Assembly (NCBI RefSeq): GCF_030285365.1
Contig: NZ_JASVDS010000006.1
Span: forward strand, 124,001-188,000
DNA: 64,000 nucleotides
Direction: 5' to 3'
From: Roseateles subflavus
Lineage (GTDB): Bacteria > Pseudomonadota > Gammaproteobacteria > Burkholderiales > Burkholderiaceae_C
In this document: in pieces, positions 51,100 to 61,900 of the stretch
Layout: each line of letters opens with the position of its first letter
Numbering within the stretch: position 1 is the first letter of the stretch
Position numbers and translations under genes: made by a program
Notes under the pieces: generated by a model
Databases searched by the model: none
What the model saw: the letters and a program-made list of their open reading frames with translations, nothing else
Told to the model about the DNA's origin: nothing

Positions 51100-52194
51100 T
51101 CACGAGGCAGCGCCGGGGACTGCCGCGTGGGCAAGACCTGGCACCTTGGAACTGGGGAAATCGGAGGTCGGGGAAGACGGCGCGGGCCCGGGGGCCTGGC
51201 CGTGGAAGGCGGTGAGGAGCGCGCGCGCGGCGGTCGAGGGCGCCAGCTGGCCGGCCAGCACACGGGCGGTGGTCTCGGGCAACTGGGCGCGCACGGACGC
51301 GTCGGCCATGAAGGCGGCCCTGAGCCCGCCCTGGATGCGTTCCCACATCCACGCCAGGGCCTGCTGCTGGCGTTTGGCGTCCCAGCGGCCGCCGGCGGTC
51401 TGCCGCTGGCGGAACTGCTCGACGGCCGTCCAGAACTCCTTCAGCCCCTGGAACTTCAACGCGCTGAGCTGCATGGCGATGGGATGCCACAGCGTCTCGT
51501 CGTGCGCCGCATGCTCGGGCCTGCCGTGCATGCCGAGGAGTCGCAGCGAAGACATGATCTGCGCCTGCGCGCGCGTGGCCGCAGCCGGATCCACGTCGGC
51601 CTTGTTGATCACCACCAGGTCCGCCAGCTCCATCACGCCCTTCTTGATGGCCTGGAGCTCGTCGCCGGCATTGGGCAACTGCAGCAGCACGTACATGTCC
51701 GTCATGCCGGCCACGGCGGTCTCGCTCTGGCCCACGCCCACGGTCTCGACGATGACCACGTCGAAGCCCGCGGCCTCGCAGACCAGCATGGCCTCGCGCG
51801 TCTTCTCGGCCACGCCGCCCAGCGTGCCGCTGCTGGGGCTGGGTCGGATGTAGGCGCGCTCGTCCATGGAGAGGCGCTCCATGCGGGTCTTGTCCCCGAG
51901 GATGGAGCCCCCCGAGACCGTGCTGGACGGGTCCACCGCCAGCACCGCCACGCGATGACCGCGCTCGATGAGGAAGAGGCCGAGCGCCTCGATGAAGGTG
52001 CTCTTGCCCACACCCGGCACACCGGAGATCCCGAGGCGCAGCGAGCGGCCGGTATGCGGCAGCAGCTCGCCGAGCAGCGCGTCGGCCTGCGCACGGTGGT
52101 CGGCACGGGTCGATTCCAGCAGCGTGATGGCCTTGGCCATGGCACGGCGCTGGGTCGGCCCGGGGCCTGCGAGGATGGCTGGCGCCAGGCTCAT
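51100..52194 (-). CDS. meaB: Methylmalonyl-CoA mutase chaperone GTPase MeaB
   Basis: A G3E-type GTPase of 364 residues (MeaB/ArgK). The P-loop is GVPGVGKST (58-66), then [17 protein letters not shown] (switch region), [11 protein letters not shown] (switch/Walker B) and VINKAD (base recognition). It gates adenosylcobalamin loading and repair of methylmalonyl-CoA mutase. The C-terminal dimerisation arm appears to be present. It overlaps the GNAT gene stop by 4 nt and precedes pccB by 10 nt. Confidence 0.95.
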   Translation of the reverse strand: MSLAPAILAGPGPTQRRAMAKAITLLESTRADHRAQADALLGELLPHTGRSLRLGISGVPGVGKSTFIEALGLFLIERGHRVAVLAVDPSSTVSGGSILGDKTRMERLSMDERAYIRPSPSSGTLGGVAEKTREAMLVCEAAGFDVVIVETVGVGQSETAVAGMTDMYVLLQLPNAGDELQAIKKGVMELADLVVINKADVDPAAATRAQAQIMSSLRLLGMHGRPEHAAHDETLWHPIAMQLSALKFQGLKEFWTAVEQFRQRQTAGGRWDAKRQQQALAWMWERIQGGLRAAFMADASVRAQLPETTARVLAGQLAPSTAARALLTAFHGQAPGPAPSSPTSDFPSSKVPGLAHAAVPGAAS

Positions 52195-52633
52195 GCGGCA
52201 CCTGCCTTCCAGCGGTAGTCGATGTCGACGTCGCTCTCACCCACCGGCACGAAACCCTCGCGCAGGTAGAAGCGATTGGCATCGCTGTGCTTGAGTGCGG
52301 CAAGGTGGATGTCCCGGCCCTGGCGCTTCACGCCGTCGAGCACCCAGCGCCCCACGCCCTCCCCTTGCGAGCCCGGGCGGAGGTAGAGGTGCTCCAGCTT
52401 CAGCGCACCGTCGGCCAGGGGCTTGACGGTGACGAAGCCGATGCGCTGGCCATCGCGCTCGATGTGCTGCATGCAGGCCGGCTCGAACTGCGAGGCCAGG
52501 CGCTCGCGCGCCCGCTGCGGATCGAAGCGGCCCAGCCGCTCCAGGCTCTCGCGCAGGGCCTCGACGCGAAGCGCCAGCATCGCCTCGAAGTCCTCGGCCG
52601 CGACCGGCGTCAGGCTCAGCGACATGGGCAGCA

Positions 52634-52634
<1 letters not shown>
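52191..52634 (-). CDS. GNAT family N-acetyltransferase
   Basis: A compact 147-residue GNAT protein. It has the acetyl-CoA site G-E-G-V-G-R (R/Q-x-x-G-x-G/A type, in [16 protein letters not shown]) and the C-terminal [10 protein letters not shown] segment with an N-R-F-Y-L-R element. The gene is coupled on both sides: its ATG overlaps the mutase stop by 1 nt and its stop overlaps the meaB start by 4 nt. The substrate is unknown. Tight insertion between mutase and its chaperone is odd and may mean a regulatory acetylation role (inference). Confidence 0.88.
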
Positions 52635-54805
<2,171 letters not shown>

Positions 54806-54844
54806 TGACGACTCCTGAAGGCCTCGCATCATATCGCCTTCGTT

Positions 54845-54860
54845 ATTCATAATTATGAAT
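54845..54860. promoter_or_regulatory. Perfect 16-bp palindrome, likely GntR operator
   Basis: ATTCATAATTATGAAT is perfectly self-complementary and lies in the 143-nt gap between the divergent mutase and GntR genes. The AT-rich island contrasts with the GC-rich surroundings. Position and symmetry fit the operator of the adjacent FCD-type regulator. Confidence 0.75.
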
Positions 54861-54948
54861 TCAAATTTGACTACACTCTGACAGCGACGGCGCTTTCGAA
54901 GCGTCGCCAGCGCCTTGGCGCCCCTTCGACCTCACCCGTACCGCCACC

Positions 54949-55599
54949 ATGCCGGCCACCCCTCCGTTTGCCCAGCGTCCGCTTTATGAAGAAGTGGCCG
55001 AGCAGCTGCGCCAGCGCATCTTCGGCCGCACGCTGGAGCCGGGCAGCTGGATCGACGAGCTCAAGCTCTGTGGCGAGCTGGGCATCAGCCGCACGCCCAT
55101 GCGCGAGGCGCTGAAAGTGCTGGCTGTCGAAGGCCTGGTGACCATGCGCCCCCGCCGTGGCGCCTATGTGACCGAGATGTCCGAGCGTGATGTGCGCGAG
55201 GCCTACCAGCTGCTGGCCCTGCTGGAAAGTGACGCCGCCGCGCGCGTGTCCGAGCGCGCGAGCGCCCAGGAACTGGCCGAGCTGCAGGGCCTGCACGCCC
55301 AGCTGGAGGCGGCCATCGGCGAGCGCGAGCGCTTCTTTGCCCTCAACGAGGCCTTCCACCTGCGCCTGCTGGAGCTGGAGGGCAATCGCTGGCGCCAGCA
55401 GATCGTCACCGACCTGCGCCGCGTGATGAAGCTCAACCGCCACCACTCCCTCTTCAAGCAGGGCCGCCTGGCCGAATCGCTGCAGGAGCACCGGGACCTC
55501 ATGCAGGCCCTCGTCGAGCGCCGCCCCGAGCAGGTGGCGCAGCGCATGCGGCTGCATTTCGAGAACGGGCTGAATGCGGCGGCGCCGCAGGCCGCCTGA
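54949..55599 (+). CDS. GntR/FadR family regulator of the methylmalonyl operon
   Basis: A 216-residue regulator: N-terminal winged helix-turn-helix (residues 10-75; LCGELGISRTPMREALKVLA is the recognition region) and a C-terminal all-helical FCD ligand domain (about 85-205) with conserved Asp/His positions (FHLRLLE, EHRDLMQALVE). It is divergent from the mutase gene with a palindromic operator between, so it probably represses or activates the operon in response to an organic acid or CoA ester. The ligand is not known from sequence. Confidence 0.9.
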   Translation: MPATPPFAQRPLYEEVAEQLRQRIFGRTLEPGSWIDELKLCGELGISRTPMREALKVLAVEGLVTMRPRRGAYVTEMSERDVREAYQLLALLESDAAARVSERASAQELAELQGLHAQLEAAIGERERFFALNEAFHLRLLELEGNRWRQQIVTDLRRVMKLNRHHSLFKQGRLAESLQEHRDLMQALVERRPEQVAQRMRLHFENGLNAAAPQAA

Positions 55600-55928
55600 C
55601 CTCCAACACGCTCCGGAGGCCGCACCGTCCCCGGCAGCACCGCTGATCGTTGGCCCGCTCGGTGACGAAGGAGCCGGGACGTGGGCGGGCGCGATTGCGC
55701 AAGTGAAGGGGGAGGCCCGCGGAGCGGGACGGAGGACATGGAGCAATCGTGCCCGCCCGCGTCCCGGCGGCGCGCCGGTCAAGGCATGCCGCTCCCCAAA
55801 CGTTGGAAATGCCCCTTCCCCGCCCCTGTCCTGCCCCGATCACTCCCCACCACCCAGGGCAGACTCCCGGTATGCAGCCCCGCCCGCAGGCGCCGCTGCC
55901 ACGTCGTCCAAGGACAGGAGCCCACCTC
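55600..55928. other. Non-coding gap with a long hairpin
   Basis: No supported gene is present in these 329 nt. The main structure is the 25-nt inverted repeat described separately at 55674-55767. The last 60 nt are C-rich and carry the methyltransferase ribosome site (AGGAG, 9 nt before the start). Confidence 0.6.
55674..55767. repeat. Long inverted repeat (25-nt arms) downstream of the GntR gene
   Basis: Arm 1 (55674-55698) and arm 2 (55743-55767) are complementary at 23 of 25 positions; both differences are transitions that still allow G-U pairs in one RNA strand. The 44-nt loop contains a nested hairpin CCCGC-GGA-GCGGG. No T-run follows. It could be a transcript-end structure, a small RNA or a small mobile inverted element. 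Confidence 0.7.
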
Positions 55929-56891
55929 ATGCTCAGCAACGAAGAACTGGCCCAGGCCGCCAAGGAATGGTGGTACTACACCGTCGAGCTCTCCCCCGGC
56001 CTCGTCGCCCAGGGCACCTACCCGCCCGACTTCCCCTACATGCCGCGCATGCTCATGCGCCAGGCCCACCTCCAGGGCCAGGACTGCCTCGACCTCGGCA
56101 GCATGGAAGGCGTCATCCCCGTCCTGATGAACCGCAAGGGCGCCCGTCGCGTCCTCGCCACCGATGCCGTGCCGCACTGCGCCCAGAAGATGGACTGGCT
56201 CAAGAAGGCCTACCAGGCCGACTGGGACTTCCGCGAGGTCGGTCTGATGTACGACCTCCACCAGAAGCTCGCCAACGAGGGCACCTTCGACTACGTCAAC
56301 CTCTCCGGCGTGCTCTACCACGTGTTCTCGCCCATGCACACGCTGGCCTGCGCCCGCCCGCTGGTGAAGAAGAACGGCCTGTTCATGCTCTCGACCAACG
56401 TCGTGAACGAGCAGTCCGATGTCATGCACTTCAACACCGCCGGCAAGCTCCAGACCGAGCCCAACACCTTCTGGTACCCCTCGATCCCGCTGCTGGAGTA
56501 CATGCTGCGCTACTTCAACTTCGCGCCCATCGACTGCCTCTACAGCCGCCACCCGTCCGATGCCGCCCTGTATGTGCCCGGCAAGGAGTGCGGCTTCATC
56601 TCCATCGTCTGCCGCGCCGTGGACCGCGGCACCGCCCTGCCCGCCGATGACAGCTGGGCTCGCCGCTCCATGCTCGGCAGCTGGGAGTACACCGGCCTGT
56701 CGCCCCAGAAGCAGGGGGCCGACCAGCCGGCCTCGACCATCGGCTACGACGTCCCCGAAGCGCTGCAGGCCCAGATCGCCCAGAAGGGGTCCATCGACCT
56801 GTACCTCGCCGTCAACGAGCATGGCCGCCGCGTCGTGCGGGCCACGCGCGCGCAGGACACCTACCTGCTGCGCCTCACCGACGAGTCTTGA
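55929..56891 (+). CDS. Class I SAM-dependent methyltransferase
   Basis: A 320-residue protein with a Rossmann methyltransferase core. Motif I is CLDLGSMEGVIPVL (53-66), the acidic end of strand 2 is VLATDAV, and motif IV is in FDYVNLSGVLYHVFSPM. The C-terminal part (from about 190) is a substrate-binding region without a recognised signature. The opening resembles tRNA-wobble CmoB-like and glycan/lipid methyltransferases, so specificity is unclear. It is the first gene of a group with acyltransferase and glycosyltransferase genes beside a giant repeat protein, which suggests glycan methylation (inference). The frame open upstream to 55749 has no homology. Confidence 0.82.
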   Translation: MLSNEELAQAAKEWWYYTVELSPGLVAQGTYPPDFPYMPRMLMRQAHLQGQDCLDLGSMEGVIPVLMNRKGARRVLATDAVPHCAQKMDWLKKAYQADWDFREVGLMYDLHQKLANEGTFDYVNLSGVLYHVFSPMHTLACARPLVKKNGLFMLSTNVVNEQSDVMHFNTAGKLQTEPNTFWYPSIPLLEYMLRYFNFAPIDCLYSRHPSDAALYVPGKECGFISIVCRAVDRGTALPADDSWARRSMLGSWEYTGLSPQKQGADQPASTIGYDVPEALQAQIAQKGSIDLYLAVNEHGRRVVRATRAQDTYLLRLTDES

Positions 56892-56912
56892 CGCGCATCC
56901 AGCCATGACAAC

Positions 56913-56935
56913 AGGGCGCACACAGCGCCCTTTTT
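56913..56935 (+). terminator. Terminator of the methyltransferase gene
   Basis: AGGGCGC, a 5-nt loop and GCGCCCT are followed by TTTTC, 21 nt after the stop codon. Confidence 0.9.
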
Positions 56936-56956
56936 CATGCCGCCCCTCCGGGTCGC

Positions 56957-57601
56957 TCAGTCCTGCGGCACCGGCCCCAGCACCCGGGCCGGATTGCCGC
57001 CCACCATCGTCATCGGCGGCGCCTCGAAGCCGGGCGTCAGCACCGCGCCCGCGGCGATGATGCAGCCATCTCCGATCCGGACACCCTTGAGCATCGTCAC
57101 CCGGGCGCCGATGAAGACCTGGCTGCCGATTTCCACGCCCCGCGGCGAGGGGTCCGGCGAGCGGCGGTGCGCCAGACGCAGGTCGTGCAGGTGGCTGTCG
57201 AAGATCTGCAGCTCCTGACCGACCAGGCAGTCCGCCCCGAAGCGGATGAAGGCGCCTTCCGAGATCAGCACGCAGCGGTTGTTGAAGACGGTGCCCGGGC
57301 CGATCTCGATCAGCGACTCCGGCGTGCGGGCCTCGAAGTAGCTGCACGACAGGCTGCCCGGCGAGCGCGGCACGCCGAAGACGGCCCGGTTGCTGAGACG
57401 GAAGGCGCCGGCGCCCTTGAAGACCGTCGGGGTCAGCACATTGATCGTGCGCGGTCCCTCGCCCACCAGCTCCACCCGCTGCTTGTCGGACGTGTGGAAG
57501 AAGAAATGGACCAGCAGCGCCCTCACGGCGCCCTCCAGCTCCAGGGCCGGCAGGCGGCTGATCATCCCGCGCCAGCGTTCGAGGCGTTGCATGAGGCTCA
57601 T
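56957..57601 (-). CDS. Left-handed beta-helix (hexapeptide) acyltransferase
   Basis: A 214-residue protein whose C-terminal half carries hexapeptide-repeat turns (IEIGPGTVFNNRCVLIS, IRFGADCLVG, VEIGSQVFIGARVTMLKGVRIGDGCIIAAGAV) and the typical end MTMVGGNPARVLG. The family O- or N-acetylates sugars with acetyl-CoA. The ~90-residue N-terminal part is a non-repeat head. It is 1 nt downstream of the glycosyltransferase stop, so the two act together, most likely on the same glycan. Confidence 0.9.
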   Translation of the reverse strand: MSLMQRLERWRGMISRLPALELEGAVRALLVHFFFHTSDKQRVELVGEGPRTINVLTPTVFKGAGAFRLSNRAVFGVPRSPGSLSCSYFEARTPESLIEIGPGTVFNNRCVLISEGAFIRFGADCLVGQELQIFDSHLHDLRLAHRRSPDPSPRGVEIGSQVFIGARVTMLKGVRIGDGCIIAAGAVLTPGFEAPPMTMVGGNPARVLGPVPQD

Positions 57602-57602
57602 C

Positions 57603-58562
57603 TCAGAATCCGTGCAGGGTCAGGAAGGCCTGCCAGGCGTCCACGAACGCGTCGCGGGCGTCGGCGTCACCGCGCGCCATGCGGGCCAGCAGCGCAGCAA
57701 ACGGTTGCATATCCTCCTGGCCGCCGTAGCGGGCCGCCAAGGCGGAGGCGATGCCGTCGTAGCAGAGCCGCGCCTGGGCCTCGTTCATGCGACCCAGGCG
57801 CTCCAGGCCCACGCCCAGGGCGGCGTAGCCCAGGTGGGCCGCCTTCATGTGCTTGCCGTTGACCTGGGCCGAATGCCCCTCGCCACCGGCCCGGAAATAG
57901 CCCAGCCGGTCCTGGATGTAAGCCAGCGGCTGGCGCAGGCTGGCAGCGATGAAGAAGCCCAGATCCCACAGCCCGGCGTAGGACACGCCGCCGAACTGGG
58001 TGTCCGACAGCAGGCCCGCATGCTCGGCGCGGAAGACGCAGTTGGAGAATTCTCCCAGCCAATTCTGGCAATACGGCACGGTACTGGAGATCAAGGCCAT
58101 GGGTCCGACCGACATCATCCGGGCTTGCGCGTGGAAGATTCCATCCGGGATGGGCATGCCTTCGATCGGCTGCCCCTTTTCATTGGCCGTCCAGCGCGCG
58201 CTGACACTGCAGGAGATGGAGTCTCCCGTGGCATGCGCCATGCGGTGCTGGGCATAGAAGTCGGGGTAGATGACATCGTCATCCAGGTGAATATGAACGA
58301 GCTCGGTCTGGCCTCCCCAGAGCTTCACCAGGTGCTTGAAGTTCTCGTAGGCCCCCGCGCGCGGTCCGGGATGGATCTCGAGCGGCAGCCGGGATGCAAA
58401 CCTTGCCAATGGCCCGTCCCGCAGCAGCGCGCCGAAGCTGCCGTCCGGGCTGTCATCCGACACGATCACCCGCTCGCTGGGGCGCGTCTGCGTCAGCAGC
58501 CCCGTCAGCAGTTCCGCCAGGTATTTGGTCTTGTAGGCCGGGATGAGTGTCGTGATCTGCAT
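57603..58562 (-). CDS. Family 2 glycosyltransferase
   Basis: A 319-residue GT-A glycosyltransferase. It has the N-terminal nucleotide-binding strand MQITTLIPAYKTKYL, a first acidic pair VIVSDDSPDGS, and the metal-binding DxD-type element at 94-96 (HIHLDDDVIYPDF). No transmembrane segment is present, so it acts in the cytoplasm. The 18-codon extension to 58616 is not conserved. It is divergent from the giant Ser/Thr-rich repeat gene and coupled to a hexapeptide acyltransferase. It could glycosylate that protein, flagellin or a surface glycan; this is an inference. Confidence 0.9.
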   Translation of the reverse strand: MQITTLIPAYKTKYLAELLTGLLTQTRPSERVIVSDDSPDGSFGALLRDGPLARFASRLPLEIHPGPRAGAYENFKHLVKLWGGQTELVHIHLDDDVIYPDFYAQHRMAHATGDSISCSVSARWTANEKGQPIEGMPIPDGIFHAQARMMSVGPMALISSTVPYCQNWLGEFSNCVFRAEHAGLLSDTQFGGVSYAGLWDLGFFIAASLRQPLAYIQDRLGYFRAGGEGHSAQVNGKHMKAAHLGYAALGVGLERLGRMNEAQARLCYDGIASALAARYGGQEDMQPFAALLARMARGDADARDAFVDAWQAFLTLHGF

Positions 58563-58986
58563 GGCGCCATCAAAAGAGTGGTCCAGGCGCTGGCCCGGCC
58601 CCGTCGTCCCCGCCATTGGAGCCGGGCGCGGCGCCCTGCATGGCGGGAACAGGCAAGTATTGCAACAGCTTTTGCTGGCTTTGCCTTCCTCGCCCCGGTC
58701 CTAGCATCGCCAGACGAACAACTGAAGCTGCGTCCGGGCCGTCCAGCGCCCGGTCAAGGTCGAATTGAGTGAACTCCGTCACGACGCCCCACCCCGCGTC
58801 CCCACCGTCCAGGTCGGGGGTGCGTTGGCGCTCAAGTTTGAGCAAGGGGCGCCGAAATCCGACGGAAGCGGGAAATGTCCCGCGCATTGCATTGATTGAA
58901 ATTGATGGGTCAGGCGGCGCTGCAGCGCTGCCGCAGCTCCCGCTCCCCCCGGGACGGGCGTCCAGCAATAACCGAGTGAGCACACC
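58563..58986. other. Divergent intergenic region of the giant repeat gene
   Basis: These 424 nt separate the glycosyltransferase from the repeat protein gene. They contain a near-consensus sigma-28 promoter (58832-58858) facing the repeat gene and no supported coding frame. I could not see a clear promoter for the minus strand. Confidence 0.6.
58832..58858 (+). promoter_or_regulatory. Sigma-28 (FliA) flagellar-type promoter
   Basis: TCAAGTTT (58832-58839), a spacer of exactly 11 nt and GCCGAAAT (58851-58858) match the flagellar class 3 consensus TAAAGTTT-N11-GCCGATAA in 13 of 16 positions, in the form often seen before betaproteobacterial flagellin genes. The start site would be near 58868, giving a leader of about 120 nt before the repeat protein ATG. 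Confidence 0.8.
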
Positions 58987-61900
58987 ATGGCGTCATTGAT
59001 TTCCACCCTGTCGACAGACCAGATTGCCGCGCTGTCCACACAGACGCTTGCCAAGCTCACGACGGAGGACTGGGCCGCCTTCAGCAGCGACCAGATCATT
59101 GCCCTGACCACCCGGCAGGTGGCCTCGCTGGGCACCTTCGCCATCAACTCCCTGGCCAGCGACCAGATCGCGCGCTTCGAGACCTCGGACCTGCGGGTGC
59201 TCAGCACCGCGGCGCTGCGGGCGATGAACGACACCAAGCTCGGTGCGCTGGGCTCCGACCAGATCGGTGCGCTGACCACCACGCAGGTCGCCGCGCTGAC
59301 CACCAGCCAGATCAAGGGCCTGGGCAGCGACGACCTCCAGGCGCTGACCACCGACCAGTACAAGGCCCTGACATCCGCGCAGGTGGTCGCCCTCACCTCG
59401 GACCAGATCGCGCTGATCCAGACGGACGACCTGCGCCAGATCTCCACCACGGCGCTGCGCGCCATGAGCTCGGACCAGATCGTGTCCCTGGGCTCCGACC
59501 AGATCGCTGCGCTGACCACCACCCAGGTGAGCAGCCTGACGGCCGGGCAGATCAAGGGCATGGGCAGCGATGACCTCAATGCGCTGTCCAGCGACCAGTT
59601 CAAGGTTCTGACGTCGACCCAGGTGGCGGCGATCGGCACGGACCAGATCAAGACCCTGCAGACCGAGGACCTGGCCGCCCTGAGCTCCGCCGCGGTCCGC
59701 GGCCTCAGCTCCGCACAGATCGCCGCCCTGACCTCGGACGAGGTCGTGGCGCTCTCGAGCGCCCAGGTGGCGGCCCTCACCAGCGGCCAGGTGGTTGGCT
59801 TCACGACCGACCAGCTGGCCAAGATGGAGTCCGATGACCTGCGGGCGCTGAGCACCAGCGCCCTGCGCGCCATGGGCACGGACCAGATCCACGGGCTCAG
59901 CTCCGACCAGATCGCCAAGCTGACCACGGCCCAGACGGCGGCGCTCACCAGCAGCCAGCTCGGCGCGCTCAACACCGAGGACGTCGTCGCCCTCAGCACC
60001 GCGCAAGCCGCCGTGCTGACGAGCAGCCAGATCAAGGGTTTCAGCTCCGACCAGATCGCAGCCCTGGAGACCGATGACCTGCGGGCCATCACCACCGCCG
60101 CCATCAAGGCCCTGGGCACGGACCAGATTGCGGCCCTCGGGTCCGACCAGATCGGCGCGCTGACCACGACGCAGGTCGCCGCCCTCACCACGGCCCAGAT
60201 CAAGGGCATGGCGAGCGATGACCTCAACGCCCTGTCCTCCGACCAGTTCAAGGTCCTGACCAGCGCCCAGGTCGGCGCCCTGACCTCGGACCAGGTCAAG
60301 ACGCTGCAGACGGAAGACTTTGCCGCGATCAACACCGCCGCCCTGCGCGGCATGAGCTCCGCCCAGATCGGTGCGCTGACCTCCGACGAGGTCGTGGCCA
60401 TGACCAGCGCGCAGGCGGCGGCCCTGACCAGCGCCCAGGTGCTGGGCTTCACGAGCGACCAGCTCGCCAAGCTCGAGACGGACGACCTGCGCGCCATCAG
60501 CACCGGCACCATCAAGGCCCTGACGAGCGACCAGCTCGCGGCGCTCTCCTCCGACCAGATGGGCGCGCTGACCACGGCGCAGGTGGCTGCCCTGACCACG
60601 GCCCAGATCAAGGGTCTGGCCAGCGATGACCTCAATGCCCTGGGCTCCGACCAGTTCAAGGTGCTGACCAGCGCCCAGGTCGGCGCCATGACCTCCGACC
60701 AGGTCAAGACGCTGCAGACCGAGGACTTTGCCGCCCTCAACACCGCCGCCCTGCGCGGCATGAACTCCGCCCAGATCGGGGCACTGACCACGGACGAGAT
60801 CAAGGCGCTCACCACGGCCCAGGCCGCGGCGCTCACGAGCAGCCAGGTCGCCGGCCTGACCAGCGACCAGATCGCCAAGCTCGAGACCGACGACCTGCGG
60901 GCCATGAGCACGGGCACGATCAAGGCCCTGAGCAGCGACCAGATCGCCGCGCTGTCCAGCGATCAGATCGTCGCGCTGACCTCGGCGCAGATCGCCGCAC
61001 TGACCACCGTTCCGGGCAACCAGTTCGGCGGCTTCTCGACCGACGAGATCAAGGCCCTCACCACGGCCCAGGCCGCGGCGCTCACGAGCAGCCAGATCAA
61101 GGGTCTGAGCACCGAGCAGGTCGCCGCCCTGGAGACCGATGACCTGCGGGCGATCAGCACCGCGGCCATCAAGGCCCTCGGCACCGACCAGATCGCGGCC
61201 CTCGGGTCCGACCAGATCGGTGCGCTGACGACGGCCCAGGTGGCCGCGCTCACCACGGCCCAGATCAAGGGCATGGGCAGCGATGACCTCAACGCGCTGG
61301 GCACCGACCAGTTCAAGGTGCTGACCAGCGCCCAGGTCGGCGCCATGACCTCCGACCAGGTCAAGACGCTGCAGACGGAAGACTTCGCCGCCCTGAGCAC
61401 CGCCGCCCTGCGCGGCCTGAATTCCGCCCAGGTGGGCGCGCTCACGACCGACGAGATCGTGGCGATGAGCACGGCCCAGGCCGCGGCGCTCACCAGCGCC
61501 CAGGTCGCCGGGCTGACCAGCGACCAGATCGCCAAGCTCGAGACCGATGACCTGCGCGCCATGAGCACCGGTGCGATCCGCGCGCTCTCCAGCGACCAGA
61601 TCGCGGCGCTGTCGTCCGACCAGATCGTGGCGATGACCTCCGCCCAGATCGCCGCCCTGGCCACGACGCCCGCCAACCAGTTCGGCGGCCTGACCACCGA
61701 CGAGATCAAGGCCCTGACGACCGCCCAGGCCGCGGCCCTGACGAGCAGCCAGATCAAGGGCTTCAGCTCCGACCAGATCGCGGCCCTCGAGACCGACGAC
61801 CTGCGCGCCCTGAACACCGCCACGCTGCGGGCCATGGGCACCGACCAGATCGCCGCCCTGGGCTCCGACCAGATCGGCGCCCTGACGACGGCGCAGGTCG

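Noticed and set aside
55600-56650. Plus-strand frames running from the GntR gene into the methyltransferase
   Set aside because: Pro/Arg-rich shadow frames; the methyltransferase frame starting at 55929 explains the coding signal.
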